Shown: in pieces, positions 15,920-24,930 of the stretch | Layout: each line of letters starts with the position of its first letter | Position numbering within the stretch: position 1 is the first letter of the stretch | Assembly: GCA_963755055.1 (NCBI GenBank) | Contig: CAVWIS010000018.1 | Location: 248,001-312,000, forward strand | Direction: 5' to 3' | Length of the DNA stretch: 64,000 nucleotides | Source of the DNA: AP-16 sp963755055 | GTDB taxonomy: Bacteria; Pseudomonadota; Alphaproteobacteria; Rhizobiales; Xanthobacteraceae | Notes under the pieces: model-generated | Told to the model about the DNA's origin: nothing | Seen by the model: the letters and a program-made list of their open reading frames with translations, nothing else | Database searches by the model: none | Program-made: the position numbers and the translations under genes

Positions 15920-17242
15920 ATGACCAATCCCATCGGCCGAATCCTCCCCATGTGGGGAAAGCTGGGCGGCGACAAGTCGGGCAACGTCGCCCCCATCTTC
16001 GCGCTCGCGCTCATTCCGGTTCTCGGCATGGTGGGAGCCGGCGTCGACTACAGCAGGGCCGCCAACGTCCGCGCCCACCTCCAGGCCGCCGCCGATGCCG
16101 CCGCCGTGGGCGCCATCGCCAAGCCGTCGACCGGCTACAAGGCGGCGCTTACCATGGTCAACGACGGCCCGATCCCCTCCGGGGCCACCCAGGCGCTCAA
16201 CATCTTCAACGGCAATGTCTCGCTGGAGAGCGGGTTCACCGTGACCAACCTCGCCGCCACGGTGGTCAGGGCAACCCAGCAGGTGACCGCGACGGTGACG
16301 TTCACCGCGACCGTCCCGGCCAACTTCATCCAGGTGTTCGGCGGCGGGACCACGATGACGGTGAGCGGCACCTCCTCGGCCACCAACAACATGCCGACCT
16401 ATATCGACTTCTACCTGCTGCTCGACAACACACCGTCGATGGGCGTCGGGGCGACCCCGGCCGACGTCGCCACCATGGTCGCCAACACACCGGACCAGTG
16501 CGCCTTTGCCTGCCACGACACCAACAATTCGAACAGCTACTATAACCTTGCAAAAAACCTCGGCGTGACCATGCGCATCGACGTGGTGCGCACCGCGACC
16601 CAGCAGCTGATGACGACGGCAACGAGTACCGCCAGCGTGTCGGGCCAGTTCCGCATGGCGATCTACACGTTCGGCACCTCGGCGTCGACGGCCGGACTGA
16701 CCAAGGTCTCCAACCTGACCACCAATCTGACGCAATCGGCGCAGGACGCCGGAACCATCGACCTGATGACGGTGCAGGGGCAGAACCAGAACAACGACAT
16801 GGATACCGACTACGACGCGGTGTTCACCGCCCTCAACTCCGGGACCAACAAGATCCCGAATCCCGGGACCGGACAGTCGGCAAGCTCGCCGCAGAAGGTG
16901 CTGTTCTTCGTCTCCGATGGGGTCGCCGACGAGGCGAACTCCTCGTGCCAGAAGCCGACCACCAACGGCACGCGGTGCCAGGAGCCGATCAACACCGCGT
17001 TGTGCCAGGCGATCAAGGACCGCGGCGTGATGATCGCGGTGCTCTACACCACCTACCTGCCGCTGCCGACCAACGCCTGGTACAATCCCTGGATCTCCCC
17101 GTTCCAGAGCAGCATCGCCACCAACATGGAGACCTGCGCCTCGCCCAACCTCTATTTCGAGGTCACCCCGACCCAGGGTATCGCGTCGGCGATGAACGCG
17201 CTGTTCCAGCGCGCCATCGAGCAGGCCCGCCTGACGAATTGA
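15920..17242 (+). CDS. TadG-like pilus assembly protein with VWA domain, copy 1
   Basis: A 440-residue protein. The N-terminus has the TadE/G-like segment: DKSGNVAPIFALALIPVLGM as membrane anchor, then AGVDYSRAANVRAHLQAAAD. A von Willebrand factor A domain follows. Its metal-ion-dependent adhesion site starts at D169 (LLLDNTPSMG), and VLFFVSDGVAD supplies the later MIDAS acid. Between the two, residues 194-199 read CAFACH. Such proteins are exported with Flp/Tad pili and probably mediate surface contact. No tad/cpa secretion genes are nearby, so the machinery must be elsewhere. The next gene is a close duplicate. The start at 15920 fits the family; the Shine-Dalgarno is weak (GCAGG). Confidence 0.88.
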   Translation: MTNPIGRILPMWGKLGGDKSGNVAPIFALALIPVLGMVGAGVDYSRAANVRAHLQAAADAAAVGAIAKPSTGYKAALTMVNDGPIPSGATQALNIFNGNVSLESGFTVTNLAATVVRATQQVTATVTFTATVPANFIQVFGGGTTMTVSGTSSATNNMPTYIDFYLLLDNTPSMGVGATPADVATMVANTPDQCAFACHDTNNSNSYYNLAKNLGVTMRIDVVRTATQQLMTTATSTASVSGQFRMAIYTFGTSASTAGLTKVSNLTTNLTQSAQDAGTIDLMTVQGQNQNNDMDTDYDAVFTALNSGTNKIPNPGTGQSASSPQKVLFFVSDGVADEANSSCQKPTTNGTRCQEPINTALCQAIKDRGVMIAVLYTTYLPLPTNAWYNPWISPFQSSIATNMETCASPNLYFEVTPTQGIASAMNALFQRAIEQARLTN

Positions 17243-17546
17243 CGGCCGCGAGGCGCGGCTGGCGGCCCGGCTCTCGCCCGGCCGCCGGTCGCCGGCTCGC
17301 GTCGTCCCGCACGCTCCGTGCTCGACAAATCATTTGATGCGGATGGGGCTGGCACCCGACCGCTCCGGGAATTTCCCAATCGGACAATGAGGATGGCGGA
17401 GGACCTCGGGCATTTCCCCGAGGTATTCGCTGCAATTCTATTAAAATTGTGTTGATCGGCGACAGCGGATATTCATTCCATAGCGCCATACCTGTTCCAA
17501 ACACTCGTGTTTGCAAGGACAGTGCTCTCGTCCTCGTCAGAACGGA
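17243..17546. promoter_or_regulatory. Intergenic region between tadG copies 1 and 2
   Basis: The first part has a GC-rich inverted repeat, GGCGGCC at 17261-17267 with GGCCGCC at 17280-17286, a possible terminator. The second part is AT-rich and contains CAATTCTATTAAAATTG at 17433-17449, whose first ten bases recur at 19025-19034 before copy 3. This probably holds the promoter of copy 2. Confidence 0.45.
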
Positions 17547-18887
17547 ATGGCCGTCATGTCGCTGCTTCGCAGGATGTCCGCCGCCGCTGCGGCCTGGCAC
17601 CGCAGGTTCCGGCGCAACAAATCGGGCAATGTCGCGTTGATCTTCGCGCTGGCACTCATTCCGGTCCTCGGAATGGTCGGCGCCGGGGTCGACTACAGCC
17701 GGGCGACCGCGGTGCGCACCCAGCTGCAGGCCGCCGCCGACGCGGCCGCGGTCGGGGCGATCGCCAAGGCTTCGACCGGCTACCACGACGCGCTGGCAAT
17801 GGTGAACGACGGCCCGATCACCTCCGGCGTCACCCAGGCGCTCAACATCTTCAACGCCGACGCCTCCCTCAAGACCGGGTTCACCGTCACCAATGTCAAT
17901 GCCACGGTGATGCGGGCGACCCAGCAGGTGACCGCCACGGTGAACTACACCGCCACCGTGCCGACCGACTTCATCCAGGTATTCGGCGGTGGGTCATCGA
18001 TGACGGTGTCTGGCACCGCCACCGCAATCAACAACATGCCGACCTACATCGACTTCTATCTGCTGCTCGACAACACGCCGTCGATGGGCGTCGGGGCGAC
18101 ACCGGGCGACGTCAACACGATGGTGACCCACACGCCGGACCAGTGCGCCTTCGCCTGCCATGATACCAACAATTCGAACAACTACTATAACCTTGCGAAG
18201 AATCTTGGCGTGACCATGCGCATCGATGTGGTGCGCACCGCGACCCAGCAGCTGATGACCACGGCAACAAGTACCGCCAGCGTGCCGGGCCAGTTCCGCG
18301 TGGCGATCTACACGTTCGGCACCTCGGCATCGAATGCCGGTTTGACCAAGGTCTCGAACCTGACCACCAACCTGACGCAATCGGCGCAGGACGCCGGAAC
18401 CATCGACCTGATGACGGTGGCTGGGCAGAACCAAAACAACGACATGGATACCAACTTCGACGCGGTGTTCACCGCCCTCAACTCGGGGACCAACAAGATC
18501 CCCAATCCCGGGACCGGACAGTCGGCGACCTCGCCGCAGAAGGTGCTGTTTTTCGTCTCCGACGGTGTCGCCGACGAGGCGAACTCCTCGTGCCAGAAGC
18601 CGCTCAGCGGCACCACGCGATGCCAGGAGCCGATCAACACGGCGTTGTGCCAGGCGATCAAGGATCGCGGGGTGATGATCGCTGTGCTCTACACCACCTA
18701 CCTGCCGCTGCCCACCAATCCCTGGTACGTTTCCTGGATCTCTCCGTTCCAGAGCAACATCGCCACCAACATGCAGACCTGCGCGTCGCCGAACCTCTAT
18801 TTCGAGGTCACGCCGACCCAGGGCATCGCGGCGGCGATGAACGCGCTGTTCCAGAGGGCGATCCAGCAGGCGCGCCTGACGCAGTGA
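17547..18887 (+). CDS. TadG-like pilus assembly protein with VWA domain, copy 2
   Basis: A 446-residue near-duplicate of the preceding gene, aligning almost without gaps from NKSGNVALIFALALIPVLGM to the C-terminal FQRAIQQARLT. The VWA MIDAS begins at D175 (LLLDNTPSMG), CAFACH lies at 200-205, and VLFFVSDGVAD is conserved. The N-terminus is longer and more basic (RRMSAAAAAWHRRFRRN). Starts at 17547 or 17556 are both possible. The two copies keep their reading frames and motifs and most changes look conservative, so both are probably expressed rather than one being a relic. Confidence 0.88.
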   Translation: MAVMSLLRRMSAAAAAWHRRFRRNKSGNVALIFALALIPVLGMVGAGVDYSRATAVRTQLQAAADAAAVGAIAKASTGYHDALAMVNDGPITSGVTQALNIFNADASLKTGFTVTNVNATVMRATQQVTATVNYTATVPTDFIQVFGGGSSMTVSGTATAINNMPTYIDFYLLLDNTPSMGVGATPGDVNTMVTHTPDQCAFACHDTNNSNNYYNLAKNLGVTMRIDVVRTATQQLMTTATSTASVPGQFRVAIYTFGTSASNAGLTKVSNLTTNLTQSAQDAGTIDLMTVAGQNQNNDMDTNFDAVFTALNSGTNKIPNPGTGQSATSPQKVLFFVSDGVADEANSSCQKPLSGTTRCQEPINTALCQAIKDRGVMIAVLYTTYLPLPTNPWYVSWISPFQSNIATNMQTCASPNLYFEVTPTQGIAAAMNALFQRAIQQARLTQ

Positions 18888-19165
18888 AGCGAGGGTGACG
18901 AGCCGGAAGCTCCTCCCCTTGTGGGCGGAGCCCGGCCGGCAGGTTCCTCACGCCGTCCGGCGCATGGCCGGATAAGAAAAGCCGCGACCCGTCCCGGCCG
19001 GAAACGCCGCGGACGGGTTGCGGACAATTCTATTCAAATGACGACGGTATTGAGACCAAATGCGAACGCCATGCATCAGGGTAGCTTCATCGAACATCTT
19101 TACATCACCTTCACGTCCGCGGTCATACGATACCTGATTACATCAATCATCTCGAGGGGCATGCC

Positions 19166-20581
19166 ATGTTGTCGCTGCTTCACCGGATCCGCGACGTTCT
19201 ATCAGCTTTTCGCCCGGCCCAGGGCGGCAATGTGGCGATCGTGTTCGGGCTGTCGCTCATCCCGCTCATCGGCGTCGTCGGCGCGGCCGTCGACTACAGC
19301 CGGGGCAATTCCGCCAAGACCGACATGCAGGCGGCGCTCGACGCTACCGCACTCATGCTCGCCAAGAACACCTCGGTTCCCACCTGGACCCAGGGCGATC
19401 TCAATGGCAACGCCAGCAACATCTTCAGGGCATTGTTCAACCGGCCGGAGGCGACGGGCATCAACGTCACCGGTCACTACACGCCGGGAGCGGCGCCGAC
19501 GATCGCGGTGACCGGGTCGGCGACGCTCCAGTCGGCATTCATGGGAGGCATTCTCGGGCTGCTGGGCAACCCGAACGCCTCCACCATGACGATCTCGGCG
19601 TCGGCGACCTCGACCTATGGCAGCCCGCAGACGCTGCAGCTCAACATCGTGTTCGACAGCTCCGCCTCGATGATCGTCGGAGCCACCCCCGCCGACGTGA
19701 CGCTGATCAGCAACTGGGTGACCGCCCACTGGGACCTGGTGAAGCCGGGCGACCCGGCTCCCAACTATCCGGGCGGCGACAATCCGCCCTGCGCCTTCGC
19801 CTGCCACGACGTCGGCGGCAGCACCACGGCGAGCGACATCGTGCAGGGGCTGACCAATGCACACGCGGCCAACGCCACCACGCGATTCGACGTCATGATC
19901 TCGGCCGGGAGGCAATTGATCACCCACGTGCAGACCGAGCACGACAACAATCCGATGCTCAGGAACAATACCTATCTGTTCAACGTGATGTCGTTCGACA
20001 CCTCGGTGCACACCTGGGGCGGCAGCAATCTGAGCTTCGCCAACGCCACGCAGGCGGTCTCGTCGGTGACTCCCGGCCTCGACACCTATCTGTCGTCGGC
20101 GATGTCGACGCTCATCACCAGGCTCGGGACCCAGGGCGACGGAACGTCGACGTCCTCGCCGCTGAAATTCCTGATCCTGATCACCGACGGGCTGCAGTCC
20201 GACCGCAGCAGGAACTGGAGCGGCGGTCATTGGGCGCAGGACAGCGCGTGGAACTACAACACCTATTTCGGCGGCTATGCCACCACGATCGACCAGACCC
20301 AGTGCAGGAGGCTGAAGGACAACGGCATCATCCTGGCGGTCCTGGAGACCCCCTACGTGCCGCTGACCGGCCAGTCGCCCAAGGTCGCGCCCTACGAGAA
20401 GACGGTGCGCAAGGTGGTTTATCCGGGCGGCCCCAATACGGGGAGCGCGGTCAGCACGGCGCTGTCGCAGTGCGCTTCGACGGGATACTATTTCCAGGCG
20501 ACGACCGCGGCCGACATCGCGACCGGCTTCCTGGCGCTGTCGGACAAGTTCATCTACAACACCCCGTACTTGACGAGATGA
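19166..20581 (+). CDS. TadG-like pilus assembly protein with VWA domain, copy 3 (divergent)
   Basis: A 471-residue paralogue with the same layout but much lower identity. The N-terminal GGNVAIVFGLSLIPLIGVVG anchor is followed by AAVDYSRGNSAKTDMQAALD. The MIDAS is canonical: D164-S-S-A-S (IVFDSSASM), unlike the DNTPS of copies 1 and 2. CAFACH occurs again at 209-214, and LKFLILITDGLQSD gives the later acid. It ends 51 bases from a convergent gene. Its upstream region carries CAATTCTATTCAAAT at 19025-19039. The three genes make a tandem family of secreted VWA adhesin-like proteins. Confidence 0.87.
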   Translation: MLSLLHRIRDVLSAFRPAQGGNVAIVFGLSLIPLIGVVGAAVDYSRGNSAKTDMQAALDATALMLAKNTSVPTWTQGDLNGNASNIFRALFNRPEATGINVTGHYTPGAAPTIAVTGSATLQSAFMGGILGLLGNPNASTMTISASATSTYGSPQTLQLNIVFDSSASMIVGATPADVTLISNWVTAHWDLVKPGDPAPNYPGGDNPPCAFACHDVGGSTTASDIVQGLTNAHAANATTRFDVMISAGRQLITHVQTEHDNNPMLRNNTYLFNVMSFDTSVHTWGGSNLSFANATQAVSSVTPGLDTYLSSAMSTLITRLGTQGDGTSTSSPLKFLILITDGLQSDRSRNWSGGHWAQDSAWNYNTYFGGYATTIDQTQCRRLKDNGIILAVLETPYVPLTGQSPKVAPYEKTVRKVVYPGGPNTGSAVSTALSQCASTGYYFQATTAADIATGFLALSDKFIYNTPYLTR

Positions 20582-20632
20582 CGGTCGGAGCGCGGGTCGG
20601 ATGACGGGGCCGGTCCGGCAGACGAGCGGCGT

Positions 20633-21283
20633 TTACCGCCGGGTTGGCTCCGCCGGGGCGGGTGCGGCGACGGCCGCGTCCTGCGGCGGCGATTTCGGCC
20701 GGACAAGCCCGTATCCGATCGATGCTGCGACCGCGGGCTGCCACACCAGAAAGAGCGGCAGCATGCTTTCGGTCGTGGCGTTCAGCCCGAGCAGCAGGCC
20801 CGCCAGGGTGCCGATGGCGACCGTTCTGGTCCAGTTCGCGGCGGTGCGAAAGCCGCGGCTGGCGAAAGATATGCCGGCGAGCGTGATCAGACTTCCGACC
20901 ATGCCGGCGATGAGCCCGGCCGCGGCGAGGAGGTAGGGGGCGCGGGCACTGGCGCTGCCGAGCACGTCCGATCCCGGCGAGTAGCGGTCGAGACGCATAT
21001 AGATCTCGTAGCCGGCCTTCCAGGCGCAAATCCAGGCGATCATCGTGGCGGCAAGCGCCACCACCAGCCCGACCGGGCGCCTGTCCCCGTTCAGGACCAG
21101 CCCGATCAACAGCACGGCACCGAAATAGACGCCGGGCAGCAGCGGGATGCGATCGCGCTCGGGCCCGACCATCAGCACCCCCCAGGGGTCCGACGGCAGG
21201 AAATTCGTGAGCAGCGCCGACGCCACGGCGAGGATCGCCAGCAGGGCGGCCGCATTGTGCGGCGACAGCTTCGACAGGGTCAC
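20633..21283 (-). CDS. Hypothetical polytopic membrane protein
   Basis: A 216-residue protein with about six hydrophobic helices, including NAAALLAILAVASALLTNFL, LLPGVYFGAVLLIGLVL and LLAAAGLIAGMVGSLITLAG. A Pro/Ala-rich cytoplasmic or periplasmic tail ends in PAPAEPTRR. The start codon is GTG at 21281-21283, supported by GGAGGAGAGCCTG immediately upstream. I do not recognise a family. It converges with the tadG group and is divergent from the aldo/keto reductase gene. Confidence 0.65.
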   Translation of the reverse strand: MTLSKLSPHNAAALLAILAVASALLTNFLPSDPWGVLMVGPERDRIPLLPGVYFGAVLLIGLVLNGDRRPVGLVVALAATMIAWICAWKAGYEIYMRLDRYSPGSDVLGSASARAPYLLAAAGLIAGMVGSLITLAGISFASRGFRTAANWTRTVAIGTLAGLLLGLNATTESMLPLFLVWQPAVAASIGYGLVRPKSPPQDAAVAAPAPAEPTRR

Positions 21284-21411
21284 CAGGCTCTCCTCCGCGG
21301 CGCGAAGGCGCGCACACTACCATGTGCCGCGCCGGGTGTATCGGGCGGGAGAAATTCCGGTCATCGCGGCGAATCCGGCTATGATCCTGCAACCTCTCAC
21401 CGGAACACCCC

Positions 21412-22437
21412 ATGGACTATCGCAATCTCGGACGCAGCGGGCTGAAGGTCTCGCCGATCTGCCTCGGCACCATGATGTTCGGCGGGGCGACCGACGAGCC
21501 GACCGCGGGACGCATCATCGGCAAGGCGCGCGATGCCGGAATCAATTTCATCGACAGCGCCGATGCCTACAACGCCGGCCGCTCCGAGCAGGTGTCGGGC
21601 CGCGCCGTCGCCGCCGAGCGCGACCGCTGGGTGCTGGCCACAAAACTCTCCAACCCGATGGGCAAGGGGGTGAACGAGCGCGGCCTGTCGTGCAAATGGG
21701 TGATGCAGGCGGTTGATGCGAGCCTGAAGCGGCTCGGCACCGACTACATCGACATCTACTATCTGCACAAGGAGGACCACGGCACGCCGCTCGAGGAGAC
21801 CGTGCGCGCCATGGGCGATCTCGTGCGCGACGGAAAAATCCGTTATTTCGGCGTCTCCAACTATCGCGGCTGGCGGGTCGCCGAGATCTGCCACATCTGC
21901 GATCGGCTGGGCATCGACCGCCCGGTCGCCAGCCAGCCCTACTACAACGCGATGAACCGCATGCCCGAGGTCGAGCACATGCCGGCCTGCGCCAATTACG
22001 GGCTCGGCATCGTCGGCTACAGCCCGCTGGCACGCGGCGTGCTCACCGGGAAATATGCTCCCGACGTGGCGGCGCCCGCCGAGACCCGCGCCGGCCGGAA
22101 GGACAATCGGATGATGCAGACCGAGTGGCGGCGGGAATTGCTCGAGCTCGCGCAGACGATCAGGAGCCATGCCGAGGCGCGCGGCATCACGGGCGGACAG
22201 TTCGCGGTCGCCTGGGTGCTCAACAATGCGCTGGTCAGCGCCGCGATCGCCGGCCCGCGCACCGAGGCGCAATGGGACGATTATGTCGGCGCGCTCGACT
22301 ATCGCTTCACCGCCGAGGACGAGGCGCTGGTCGACCGGCTGGTCGCCGCCGGCCACCCCTCGACCCCGGGCTTCAACGACCCGGCCTATCCGATCGAGGG
22401 CCGCCGGCCGCGCAGCGGGACGGCGGCGAACGCCTGA
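21412..22437 (+). CDS. Aldo/keto reductase
   Basis: A 341-residue NADPH-dependent oxidoreductase with a TIM barrel. It begins MDYRNLGRSGLKVSPICLGT, typical of the YghZ/Tas-like group. The catalytic tetrad can be seen: D48 and Y53 in FIDSADAYN, K78 in VLATKLS, and H119 in YYLHKED. The ending PGFNDPAYPIEGR is characteristic of proteobacterial members of this subgroup. It reduces aldehydes or ketones of unknown identity. The gene stands alone between a divergent membrane protein and the ugp genes. Confidence 0.92.
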   Translation: MDYRNLGRSGLKVSPICLGTMMFGGATDEPTAGRIIGKARDAGINFIDSADAYNAGRSEQVSGRAVAAERDRWVLATKLSNPMGKGVNERGLSCKWVMQAVDASLKRLGTDYIDIYYLHKEDHGTPLEETVRAMGDLVRDGKIRYFGVSNYRGWRVAEICHICDRLGIDRPVASQPYYNAMNRMPEVEHMPACANYGLGIVGYSPLARGVLTGKYAPDVAAPAETRAGRKDNRMMQTEWRRELLELAQTIRSHAEARGITGGQFAVAWVLNNALVSAAIAGPRTEAQWDDYVGALDYRFTAEDEALVDRLVAAGHPSTPGFNDPAYPIEGRRPRSGTAANA

Positions 22438-22448
22438 GCCCCCCTGAG

Positions 22449-22469
22449 ACCCTCCCTCCAGGGGAGGGT
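22449..22469. terminator. Short hairpin after the aldo/keto reductase gene
   Basis: ACCCTCCC at 22449-22456 and GGGAGGGT at 22462-22469 form an exact 8-bp stem with a 5-base loop, eleven bases after the stop codon. There is no T tract. It is likely a terminator or a small REP-like element. Confidence 0.5.
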
Positions 22470-22669
22470 GAAGACGTCGCGGGGCCAAGCATCGAGCAAA
22501 TTCATATGCGATCGCCCTGCCTGAGACCCCGACGTTCGCGGTCTGTCCGCGTCCGCCCGGCTGGATTGCGGCGAACGACCCTGCTATCGATCTGGCTCGT
22601 CATCGGCTCGTCGTCAGCGGGGGGATAGCAACGACTGCCGCAGCTGAAAGTCCATCGGGAGGATTCTTC

Positions 22670-23986
22670 ATGTTGAAACGCATCGGTTCGGCCGTCGCAA
22701 TCGCGGCGGGCATCGGCTTTGCCGGCCCGGCCCTGGCGCAGACCGAAATCCAGTGGTGGCACGCGATGGCCGGAGAGCTCGGCCAGAAGATCGAGAAGCT
22801 CGCCACCGACTTCAATGCGTTGCAGAAGGACTACAAGGTCGTCCCGGTCTACAAGGGCGTCTACGCCGAGGTCATGACCGGCGCCATCGCGGCGTTTCGC
22901 GCCAAGCAGCCTCCCCATATCGTCCAGGTGTTCGAGGTCGGCACCGCCACCATGATGGCGGCCAAGGGCGCGGTCTATCCGGTCTACGAGCTGATGAAGG
23001 ACGCCGGCGAGCCGTTCGACCAGAAGGCGTTCCTCCCGTCCGTCGTCGGCTACTACACCGACACCAAGGGAAACATGCTGTCATTCCCGTTCAATTCCTC
23101 GACCCCGATCTTCTATTACAACAAGGATCTGTTCCGGAAGGCGGGCCTCGACCCGGATGCCCCGCCGAAGACCTGGCCCGAGGTGGAGGCGGCGGGGAAG
23201 AAGCTGCAGGCCGCCGGCGTGCCGTGCGGGTTCACCAGCGAATGGCCGTCCTGGGCGCAGGTCGAGAACCTGTCGGCCTGGCACAATGCGCCGATCGCCA
23301 CCAAGGCCAACGGCTTCGCCGGTCTCGACACCGTGCTGCAGATCAATGCGCCGCTGCAGGTGCGCCACCTCGGCAACCTGGTGGAATGGCAGAAGACCAA
23401 GCTGTTCGACTACGGCGGGCGCGGGGATTCGGCGAAGCCGAAATTCTATTCCGGCGAGTGCGGGATGACGATGGCGTCCTCGGCGGCCCGCCTCGGCATC
23501 ATCACCAACATGAAGGCCGAGGTCGGCATGAGCATGCTGCCCTATTACCCCGACGTCGCCGGCGCGCCGCAGAACTCCATCATCGGCGGCGCCACGCTGT
23601 GGGTGCTCAAGGGTCAGAAGCCGGCCGACTACAAGGGCGTGGCGCAATTCTTCAGCTACCTGTCGAAGCCCGACGTGCAGGCCTGGTGGCATCAGAACAC
23701 CGGGTATCTGCCGATCACCCAGGCCGCCTACGAGCTGTCGCAGAAGGAGGGCTTCTACACCAAGAATCCAGGCGCCGACGTCTCCATCAAGCAGATGACG
23801 CTGCATCCCCCGACCGACAATTCCAAGGGTCTGCGCTTCGGCAGCTTCGTGCAGATCCGCAACATCATCGAGGAGGAGATGGAGAGCGCACTGCAGGGCA
23901 AGAAGAGCGCCAAGGACGCGCTCGACGCCACGGTCGCCCGCGGCAACGACCTGCTCCGCCAGTTCGAGAAGGCGAACGGCATGTAG
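22670..23986 (+). CDS. ugpB: sn-glycerol-3-phosphate ABC transporter, substrate-binding protein
   Basis: A 438-residue periplasmic binding protein with a signal peptide ending ALAQ (about residue 23). UgpB landmarks are present: TEIQWWHAMAGELGQKIEKL at the mature start, FNALQKDYKVVPVYKG, FNSSTPIFYYNKDLFRKAG, CGFTSEWPSWAQVEN, and IIGGATLWVLKG. It captures glycerol-3-phosphate, or glycerophosphodiesters, for import and is a phosphate-starvation gene in many bacteria. The ATG follows GGGAGGATTCTTC. The permease genes follow directly. Confidence 0.95.
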   Translation: MLKRIGSAVAIAAGIGFAGPALAQTEIQWWHAMAGELGQKIEKLATDFNALQKDYKVVPVYKGVYAEVMTGAIAAFRAKQPPHIVQVFEVGTATMMAAKGAVYPVYELMKDAGEPFDQKAFLPSVVGYYTDTKGNMLSFPFNSSTPIFYYNKDLFRKAGLDPDAPPKTWPEVEAAGKKLQAAGVPCGFTSEWPSWAQVENLSAWHNAPIATKANGFAGLDTVLQINAPLQVRHLGNLVEWQKTKLFDYGGRGDSAKPKFYSGECGMTMASSAARLGIITNMKAEVGMSMLPYYPDVAGAPQNSIIGGATLWVLKGQKPADYKGVAQFFSYLSKPDVQAWWHQNTGYLPITQAAYELSQKEGFYTKNPGADVSIKQMTLHPPTDNSKGLRFGSFVQIRNIIEEEMESALQGKKSAKDALDATVARGNDLLRQFEKANGM

Positions 23987-24038
23987 CCTCGACACGGCGG
24001 GCGACCCCGGCCGCCCGCCCGTCTCACCGGTCGCAACC

Positions 24039-24923
24039 ATGCAGGACAAGCGCGTTACCTTCCCCGGCGTCCTGGTGCCGATCACGCTGCTGGTGCCGCA
24101 GCTCGCCATCACGCTGATCTTCTTCGTATGGCCGAGCCTGCAGTCGCTTCGCGGATCGCTGTTCCAGCAGGATGCCTTCGGCCTCTCGGAAGTGTTCATC
24201 GGCCTCGACAATTTCGCCCGACTGTTCGCCGATCCGGGCTATCTCGCCTCCTTCGGCATCACCGTGGTGTTCGCGCTCGGCACCACCGCCATCGCCATGG
24301 CGACCGGGCTGGTCCTCGCGGTGCTGGCAAACAGCGTGATCACGGGGTCGGCGGTCTACCGGGCGGTGATCACCTGGCCCTACGCGGTGGCGCCGGCGAT
24401 CGCCGGCGTGCTGTGGTGGTTCCTGTTCAATCCGACCATCGGCGTGCTGCCCAGGATGCTGAGCCCGCTCGGCATCGTGTGGAACCATTTCCTCAACGGC
24501 GGCCAGGCGCTGCTGCTCGTCATCATCGCCTCGGCGTGGAAGCAGGTGAGCTACAATTTCCTGTTCTTCCTCGCCGGCCTGCAGACCATCCCGCAATCGC
24601 TGCTCGAGGCCGCCGAGATCGACGGCGCCGACGGGTTTGCCCGCTTCCGTCTGATCGTGCTGCCGCTCCTGATGCCGACCACGTTCTTCCTGCTGGTGGT
24701 CAACCTGGTCTATGCGTTCTGCGACACCTTCGCGGTGATCCACGCCACCACCGCGGGCGGGCCGGGCCAGTCCACCACCACGCTGGTCTACAAGATTTTT
24801 CGCGACGGCTTCGAATCACTCGATCTCGGCGGCTCGGCGGCGCAGTCGGTGGTGCTCATGGTGATCGTGGGTGCGCTGACCGTGGTGCAGTTCCGCTACA
24901 TCGAGCGCAACATCCATTACTGA
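24039..24923 (+). CDS. ugpA: sn-glycerol-3-phosphate ABC transporter permease
   Basis: A 294-residue inner-membrane protein with six helices. The EAA loop that docks the ATPase reads LEAAEIDGADGFARFRLIVL. The N-terminal LVPQLAITLIFFVWPSLQSL helix and the GGPGQSTTTLVYKIF segment before the last helix are typical of UgpA. It partners with the UgpE-type permease that starts seven bases later and with UgpB upstream. No ATPase gene follows. Confidence 0.93.
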   Translation: MQDKRVTFPGVLVPITLLVPQLAITLIFFVWPSLQSLRGSLFQQDAFGLSEVFIGLDNFARLFADPGYLASFGITVVFALGTTAIAMATGLVLAVLANSVITGSAVYRAVITWPYAVAPAIAGVLWWFLFNPTIGVLPRMLSPLGIVWNHFLNGGQALLLVIIASAWKQVSYNFLFFLAGLQTIPQSLLEAAEIDGADGFARFRLIVLPLLMPTTFFLLVVNLVYAFCDTFAVIHATTAGGPGQSTTTLVYKIFRDGFESLDLGGSAAQSVVLMVIVGALTVVQFRYIERNIHY

Positions 24924-24930
24924 GCCGCCG

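Noticed and set aside
16499..16516. Calling the VWA proteins c-type cytochromes because of CxxxCH
   Set aside because: There is no cytochrome fold or distal Met ligand evidence; the motif is reported only as an observation.
22594..22612. GGCTCGTC repeated at 11-base spacing upstream of ugpB, considered as a Pho box
   Set aside because: The spacing fits, but the repeat does not match CTGTCAY; a chance repeat in GC-rich DNA is more likely.
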